The notes below the pieces were generated by a model. The model had not been told where the DNA came from. It was given only the letters and a program-made list of their open reading frames with translations, and ran no database searches. Shown piece by piece: positions 59,621 through 64,000 of a stretch of DNA of 64,000 bases. Numbering within the stretch: the stretch's first letter is position 1; every line of letters starts with the position of its first letter. Made by a program: the position numbers and the translations under genes. Origin of the DNA: CAIJMI01 sp043798445 (lineage in GTDB: Bacteria > Patescibacteriota > Microgenomatia > UBA10105 > UBA927); NCBI GenBank assembly GCA_043798445.1, contig JAZDOQ010000007.1, positions 9,654 to 73,653 on the forward strand. Direction: 5' to 3'.

Positions 59621-62023
59621 ATGGCAGATTTATTTCAATCTAAAGAACATCTTCTTCCCGTTGTACCAATTCGGGATGGTATTGTATTTCCCAATACCGA
59701 AATGATTTTAACATTCGGCAGGCAGCGATCTGTTGCTTCCATTGAGGCTGCTCAAAACACGGGTAAAAAAGTGATTTTTGTGATGCAGCGAAATCAGAAT
59801 ATAAACGATCCGGTTCAATCAGATCTTTTTCAAATTGGCGTTGTTGGCGAAGTCGTGCAGATGATGAAAAACGAAGGAGAGATCAACGCACTTGTTCGTG
59901 GACTTGCAAAAGTGGAGATTACCTCGTATGAAGCAGTTGAACCGTTCTTCGTTGCCAGGTCGTATGAGACAATCGACACCATTGAAGATGACGAGGAAAC
60001 CAAAGCGTTGTCGAACCACCTGACGAGTCAACTGAAACTGGCAGTAAAGCTTGGGAAAACAATTGACTTTTTGACGTTCATGAATATCATGTCGGGGACA
60101 TCATTTTTAACCTTGTCTTTTCAGATTGCAAGTATTTTAGATCTTAAACCAAGTCAGCGGCAGGAGCTTTTGGAGATAACGTCAATTAAAGAACGGTTTT
60201 TAAAAGAAACCTATTATCTTTCCAAAGAAGTAAAAGTATTGGAGCTTGAACAGAATATTGCAAGTAAAACGCAGGAAAAGTTTGATAAGAATATCAGGGA
60301 GCAAGTATTGCGGGAGCGCATGAAGACCATTGAAAAAGAACTTGGAGAGAATGATGAAAGCAAAGAAACGAAAGAACTTGCAGACAAGATCAGGAAAAGC
60401 GGCATGCCGGAAGACGTACGGAAAAAAGCAGAAAAAGAATTATCACGGTTAGCCCAGATGTCTCAGTATAATCCGGAAACATCCTATGTCAGGACATATC
60501 TTGATACCCTCATCGAGTTGCCGTGGGATATAGCAAGTCCAAATAATGTGCATATTACAGATGCAGCTTCTGTATTAAATGAGGATCATTATGGACTGGA
60601 GAAAATTAAAGAGCGTATTTTAGAATACCTTGCAGTCATGAAACTTCGAAGTAAGGAAGATATAGCAGAATCGTCTGAAAAGAAACCAACAGGAAAAGAA
60701 AAATATAAAGGAAAAGCATCTCCAACTATTCTTTGTTTTGTTGGTCCTCCTGGGGTTGGAAAAACATCAATTGGAAAATCAATTGCCAGATCCATTGGTA
60801 GGAAATTTGTCAAAATGTCTTTGGGTGGAATCAGAGATGAGGCAGAAATTAGAGGCCATAGACGCACCTATGTTGGTGCGCTTCCGGGAAGGATTATTCA
60901 GGGAGTAAAACAGGCAGGAACCAAAAACCCTGTATTTATGCTTGATGAAATTGACAAGGTTGGCGCTGATTTTAGAGGTGATCCGTCAAGTGCGCTTCTT
61001 GAAGCATTGGATCCTGAACAAAACTATGCATTTTCGGATCATTATCTTGATGTTCCATTTGATCTATCAGATGTCTTTTTCATTACAACATGCAATATAT
61101 TAGATACTATCCCACCGGCACTTCGGGATCGGTTGGAAATTATTCATTTTGCAGGGTATACGGAGGTGGAGAAATTCCATATCGCGAAAGATTTTTTACT
61201 GGAAAAGCAGCGTGTCATTCATGGTATTCCGGCTAATCTGGTTGAGATAACAGATGAAGGAATCCTCGATATTATTAGGAAATATACCCGGGAAGCGGGA
61301 GTGAGAAATTTGGAGCGCGAAATTGCTGCAATGTTTCGAAAAATTGCGAGGAAGATTGCTGATATCGAAAGCTCCAAACGGAAGCATGTCATCATTTCAC
61401 CAAAAGAACTGTCTGACTATTTAGGGCCGAGGAAGATGAGCTCCATGCTTGCTGAGAAAAAGGATGAGATTGGTATGTCAACGGGTATGGCGTGGACAGA
61501 AGCAGGAGGAGAAATTCTGTTTATTGAGGTAGCCCTTATGCCGGGAAAAGGTGGCCTTATCTTAACCGGGCAACTGGGTGAGGTAATGAAAGAATCAGCA
61601 ACAGCCTCCATGTCCTACGTGAGAAGCAGGCACAAATCTTTTGGGTTGCCGGAAAAATTTTTCCAGAAAGTTGATGTGCATGTGCATGTACCGGAAGGAG
61701 CGGTACCAAAAGACGGACCGTCTGCGGGAGCTGCCATTGCAACAGCAATCGTGTCAGCATTTACGAAAATTCCAGCTAGACGTGCTGTTGCTATGACTGG
61801 GGAAATTACACTTCGGGGACGCGTGCTTGAGATTGGAGGCGTCAAAGAGAAAGTAATTGCGGCGCACCGGGCAGGGATTAAAACAGTGATTTTGCCAAAG
61901 AACAACAAAAAGGATTTAGAAGATATTCCTAAAGAGGTCACAAAAGATTTGGTATTCCATTTTGTTGATCACATGGATGAAGTGTTGGAAATTGCTCTTA
62001 CCAAAAAGATATTAAAAAAGTAA
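59621..62023 (+). CDS. lon: ATP-dependent protease Lon
   Basis: An 800-residue LonA protease: an N-terminal substrate domain (LPVVPIRDGIVFPNTEM), the AAA+ module with Walker A GPPGVGKTS and Walker B VFMLDEIDKVG, and the protease domain with catalytic Ser in PKDGPSAGAA and Lys in GGVKEKVIAAHRAG. The ATG at 59621 begins about 17 nt after the predicted transcription start, without a Shine-Dalgarno site. Confidence 0.97.
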   Translation: MADLFQSKEHLLPVVPIRDGIVFPNTEMILTFGRQRSVASIEAAQNTGKKVIFVMQRNQNINDPVQSDLFQIGVVGEVVQMMKNEGEINALVRGLAKVEITSYEAVEPFFVARSYETIDTIEDDEETKALSNHLTSQLKLAVKLGKTIDFLTFMNIMSGTSFLTLSFQIASILDLKPSQRQELLEITSIKERFLKETYYLSKEVKVLELEQNIASKTQEKFDKNIREQVLRERMKTIEKELGENDESKETKELADKIRKSGMPEDVRKKAEKELSRLAQMSQYNPETSYVRTYLDTLIELPWDIASPNNVHITDAASVLNEDHYGLEKIKERILEYLAVMKLRSKEDIAESSEKKPTGKEKYKGKASPTILCFVGPPGVGKTSIGKSIARSIGRKFVKMSLGGIRDEAEIRGHRRTYVGALPGRIIQGVKQAGTKNPVFMLDEIDKVGADFRGDPSSALLEALDPEQNYAFSDHYLDVPFDLSDVFFITTCNILDTIPPALRDRLEIIHFAGYTEVEKFHIAKDFLLEKQRVIHGIPANLVEITDEGILDIIRKYTREAGVRNLEREIAAMFRKIARKIADIESSKRKHVIISPKELSDYLGPRKMSSMLAEKKDEIGMSTGMAWTEAGGEILFIEVALMPGKGGLILTGQLGEVMKESATASMSYVRSRHKSFGLPEKFFQKVDVHVHVPEGAVPKDGPSAGAAIATAIVSAFTKIPARRAVAMTGEITLRGRVLEIGGVKEKVIAAHRAGIKTVILPKNNKKDLEDIPKEVTKDLVFHFVDHMDEVLEIALTKKILKK

Positions 62024-62026
62024 GCC

Positions 62027-62968
62027 TTACTTCATGTAGTCGTAGATGATTTTAGATACTTTTGCTATTAAGTTCACAGCTTCTTCTTCGTCTGTTATAT
62101 CACTGGTCATAATACCGATATAGTATTTTGTTGTTGGTCCGGCAACAATGCCGACATCATGCAAAACACCAATTTCGCTGCCGATTTTATGGTATACGGT
62201 GACATCTTTAGGAAGAAGTCCGGGAAGGCGATCTTCAAATTCTCCGTCTTTGAAAAACGCGAGCATCTCCTTGGTATATGCAACGTTGGCGATATTACCT
62301 TGATAGATTTTTTTCATAAGAAATGAGATATCAGCATTGGATGTTTTATTGTTCACCATATCTGTCTGTGTCATATTCCATTCAGCAAGAAGTTGTTGGA
62401 TGACATCGATGCCAATGATATGGTTGGCAAGAATGTAGGCTGCCGTATTGTCGCTTTGCTGCATCATGAGTTTTGCAAGCGTCTTGATGGTATATGTGGT
62501 TCCGGCTCCGTCATATCGCATGGAGCCCGTTCCGTAATCCTGGATATCCTCCTGTTGCATCGTGATGACTTTATCAAGATCAACGTCACCAGATTGGACC
62601 TTTGTGTAGAGGGCGGCAAGAATGGGTATCTTATTGACTGATGCGGCAGTGAATATCTCTTCTTCGTTAATGCCCACGGTAAAATCTGACTGTGTATCAA
62701 CGACCAAGACAGAATAGTTTTTCCAGGTGAGTCCTACTGTTTCCTTTATACGTTGTTTTAAATCATCCGGATTTTTCTTTTTAGAAAATACGGAGAGTAT
62801 GATGCCTGATCCCGTTTCTGTTTTTTGGTCTTCTGCCAGAGGTGAAATAACGGTCGGTTTTGGAAACAAGCGGGAGACAATAAGTACAATACCGATAACA
62901 ACAAACACAAAAAGAAAAAATTGAAAAATTGAACCTGGTTGTTTTTGTCTGCGTCTTGTCCAAACCAT
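62027..62968 (-). CDS. Membrane-anchored serine beta-lactamase-like protein (class A fold)
   Basis: A 313-residue protein with an N-terminal membrane helix (about 14-32). Active-site motifs are SVNK (S110, K113) and SDN (172-174); the third motif is KIG (K261) in place of KTG or KSG. The start at 62968 is preferred. Related CPR proteins are annotated as beta-lactamase or serine hydrolase; with the altered third motif a peptidoglycan role is as likely as antibiotic hydrolysis. Converges with lon. Confidence 0.85.
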   Translation of the reverse strand: MVWTRRRQKQPGSIFQFFLFVFVVIGIVLIVSRLFPKPTVISPLAEDQKTETGSGIILSVFSKKKNPDDLKQRIKETVGLTWKNYSVLVVDTQSDFTVGINEEEIFTAASVNKIPILAALYTKVQSGDVDLDKVITMQQEDIQDYGTGSMRYDGAGTTYTIKTLAKLMMQQSDNTAAYILANHIIGIDVIQQLLAEWNMTQTDMVNNKTSNADISFLMKKIYQGNIANVAYTKEMLAFFKDGEFEDRLPGLLPKDVTVYHKIGSEIGVLHDVGIVAGPTTKYYIGIMTSDITDEEEAVNLIAKVSKIIYDYMK

Positions 62969-62987
62969 ATATGGCAAATTGTAGCAC

Positions 62988-63016
62988 AAAAAAGTCCCGA
63001 CGAACGGGACTTTTTT
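62988..63016. terminator. Bidirectional-looking terminator between the cold-shock and beta-lactamase-like genes
   Basis: AAAAAAGTCCCG-ACGAA-CGGGACTTTTTT: a 12-bp stem with T runs on both strands. On the minus strand it ends the cold-shock transcript. Confidence 0.9.
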
Positions 63017-63036
63017 ATTATTACTCTTTGTTTCAA

Positions 63037-63234
63037 TTAAACAAGTTTAACATTTTTTGCACTTGGGCCTTTTTCACCCTCAACAACGTCAAATGATACA
63101 GCTGCTCCAACTTGAAGCGCATCAAATGTAACATCGACTAAATCCTTAGAATGAAAGAAAAGGTCTTTTGTTTCGCCTTCGCGAGCTATAAAACCAAATC
63201 CTCTATCTGTTTTTACTTTAATTGTACCGTTCAT
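63037..63234 (-). CDS. Cold-shock protein (CspA family)
   Basis: A 65-residue cold-shock domain: RNP1 in DRGFGFIA, RNP2 in DLFFHS, ending GPSAKNVKLV. Binds single-stranded RNA and DNA. AAGGAG precedes the start. TATAAT on the minus strand (63261-63266) is a likely -10. Strong terminator downstream. Confidence 0.95.
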   Translation of the reverse strand: MNGTIKVKTDRGFGFIAREGETKDLFFHSKDLVDVTFDALQVGAAVSFDVVEGEKGPSAKNVKLV

Positions 63235-63317
63235 AGTATGTTTGTCTCCTTTCAGTCCCCATTATAACAGATTTTACAATATGGTTTGATGCTGAAACTA
63301 TAGAAGTTAGTATGTGG

Positions 63318-63323
63318 TATAAT
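63318..63323 (+). promoter_or_regulatory. -10 element of the last plus-strand gene
   Basis: TATAAT ends 8 nt before the ATG at 63332, so the transcript should be leaderless or nearly so. No clear -35 was found. Confidence 0.5.
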
Positions 63324-63331
63324 TATAGGAT

Positions 63332-63658
63332 ATGAACGCAGAATATGATAAGCGGGCGGTTGACAGAATTCACAAAACAAATACTCAAAGGGTCAGCTAT
63401 TTATTAAATCGTGATTTGGATTTAAATAATCTCAGCACGGTTCTTGATTCTGACGTCGCAGCCATCTACCAGAGACTCATTCCCAGACACGCAGAGCTTT
63501 GCGAGATTAACCAAGAACGAAAACTAGATGATAGTGAACGGGCTGAATTAGCTGTAAGCTATGCATCTTTATATCCTACTTTTGGAGACGAGGGGATTAT
63601 ATTGCTAGCAGCAACATGGATTGCAACTAGACCAAATCGTCAAGCTCGTTATAGCTAA
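63332..63658 (+). CDS. Hypothetical protein
   Basis: A 108-residue soluble, helical, charged protein (MNAEYDKRAVDRIHKTNTQR, LDDSERAELAVSYASLYP). No family was recognised. A plausible consensus -10 element and even codon use support it as a real gene. Confidence 0.5.
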   Translation: MNAEYDKRAVDRIHKTNTQRVSYLLNRDLDLNNLSTVLDSDVAAIYQRLIPRHAELCEINQERKLDDSERAELAVSYASLYPTFGDEGIILLAATWIATRPNRQARYS

Positions 63659-63661
63659 TTT

Positions 63662-64000
63662 TCGGGAGCCTCAGCGGATTCGAACTGGCGGTCTGCGCCG
63701 ACAAGTCGGAATTATGTACCCCCTTTCGGACTATATACGAACCTTTTACCTGACTCACCAGGCTGAAGCACTGCTTATGTCTGAAAACATTAGCCTCTTA
63801 GGAATATAAGGCGCTTAAGACTGATTACGAGGCTATTTTTGATGAATTTTTAGTTTGACATGACGTAATTTAGGTCATTTTCGTCTTTTCAAATCCTCTT
63901 CTATTGTTGTTTTCTGAATAAGTTACGATACATATTCGACATTGAGAAACAATGTCAGGAATAAAATTCGGTAAAACTGGTGTTCCCTCGCATGCATACC
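63662..64000 (-). other. Possible structured RNA with tRNA-like 3' end, cut by the window edge
   Basis: On the minus strand, several short hairpins (CCTG...CAGG, AAGCA...TGCTT, CCGAC-TT-GTCGG) lead to a T-loop-like GTTCGAATCC and a GGCTCCC end. Near 64000 the sequence TGCATGCGAGG recalls the 5' part of tmRNA. The T-stem does not pair well and no alanine-ended tag was found, so a tmRNA call is only a suggestion. No protein gene is supported in 63660-64000. Confidence 0.25.

Noticed and set aside
63621..63809. Plus-strand frame of 62 codons near the right edge
   Set aside because: Overlaps the end of the 63332 gene and the structured RNA candidate; no start signals.

Overview
The window looks like a piece of a Patescibacteria/CPR chromosome, most likely Microgenomates-like. 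This is inferred from the gene repertoire, not from a phylogeny. Signs are compact genes with many 4-nt ATGA overlaps, a moderately AT-rich sequence read with the standard bacterial code, lineage-typical small families (DUF5679, DUF4446, DUF3048, LytR_C-domain protein), streamlined enzymes that have lost accessory domains (AspRS without its GAD insert, MiaB without TRAM, MutY without the Fe-S cysteines, a core-only SufD) and surface proteins with Pro/Thr-rich linkers.

Layout. 0-9 kb: tRNA-Pro with a GIY-YIG gene wedged between it and a duplicated tRNA 5' fragment, then recA-recX-rny, a DMT transporter, HU, a LytR_C-domain protein, miaB-miaA and an AI-2E family transporter. 9-28 kb: RNase P RNA, a DUF5679 zinc ribbon, DUF4446 and DUF3048 proteins, secD-secF, cca, recJ, aspS, a D-Ala-D-Ala carboxypeptidase, gltX, era, an ECF sigma factor operon, mutY, a Fic protein behind an array of 10-bp repeats, a nuclease and tRNA-Gln. 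28.4-36.5 kb: an accessory island starting at the tRNA-Gln 3' end, with repeated non-coding elements (a 130-nt pseudoknot-capable RNA, a 22-nt element, a 37-nt element) between metabolic genes, followed by a tightly packed minus-strand operon that contains a broken deaminase. 36.5-41 kb: an EF-Tu-domain-like protein, an RRM protein with a DEAD-box-type helicase, a glycosyltransferase, a ZIP transporter and engB. 41-45 kb: two GH10 xylanase-like proteins and a membrane-anchored cohesin protein; one xylanase carries a dockerin, and the other shares its C-terminal tail with the cohesin protein. 45-50.7 kb: cyclophilin, rubrerythrin, GreA-like factor, a second ECF sigma module, a methyltransferase and a PIG-L deacetylase. 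50.7-59.6 kb: Rrf2 regulator, sufC, sufB (interrupted by a full-length homing-endonuclease intein), sufD, sufS, sufU, a ferredoxin and a two-subunit 2-oxoacid:ferredoxin oxidoreductase. 59.6-64 kb: lon behind a CIRCE-like operator, a beta-lactamase-fold protein, a cold-shock protein, a small unknown protein and a structured RNA candidate at the edge.

How the parts fit. The Rrf2-SUF-ferredoxin-oxidoreductase run reads as one Fe-S supply and use unit: the palindrome over the Rrf2 promoter suggests autoregulation, and the intein makes SufB maturation depend on protein splicing. The cohesin/dockerin/GH10 cluster reads as a minimal cell-surface xylan-binding or xylan-degrading complex. Both ECF sigma genes sit with small membrane-protein genes that may act as anti-sigma partners. 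Many genes have a -10 element 6-10 nt from the start codon and no Shine-Dalgarno sequence, so leaderless mRNAs are probably common, while others use strong GGAGG sites.
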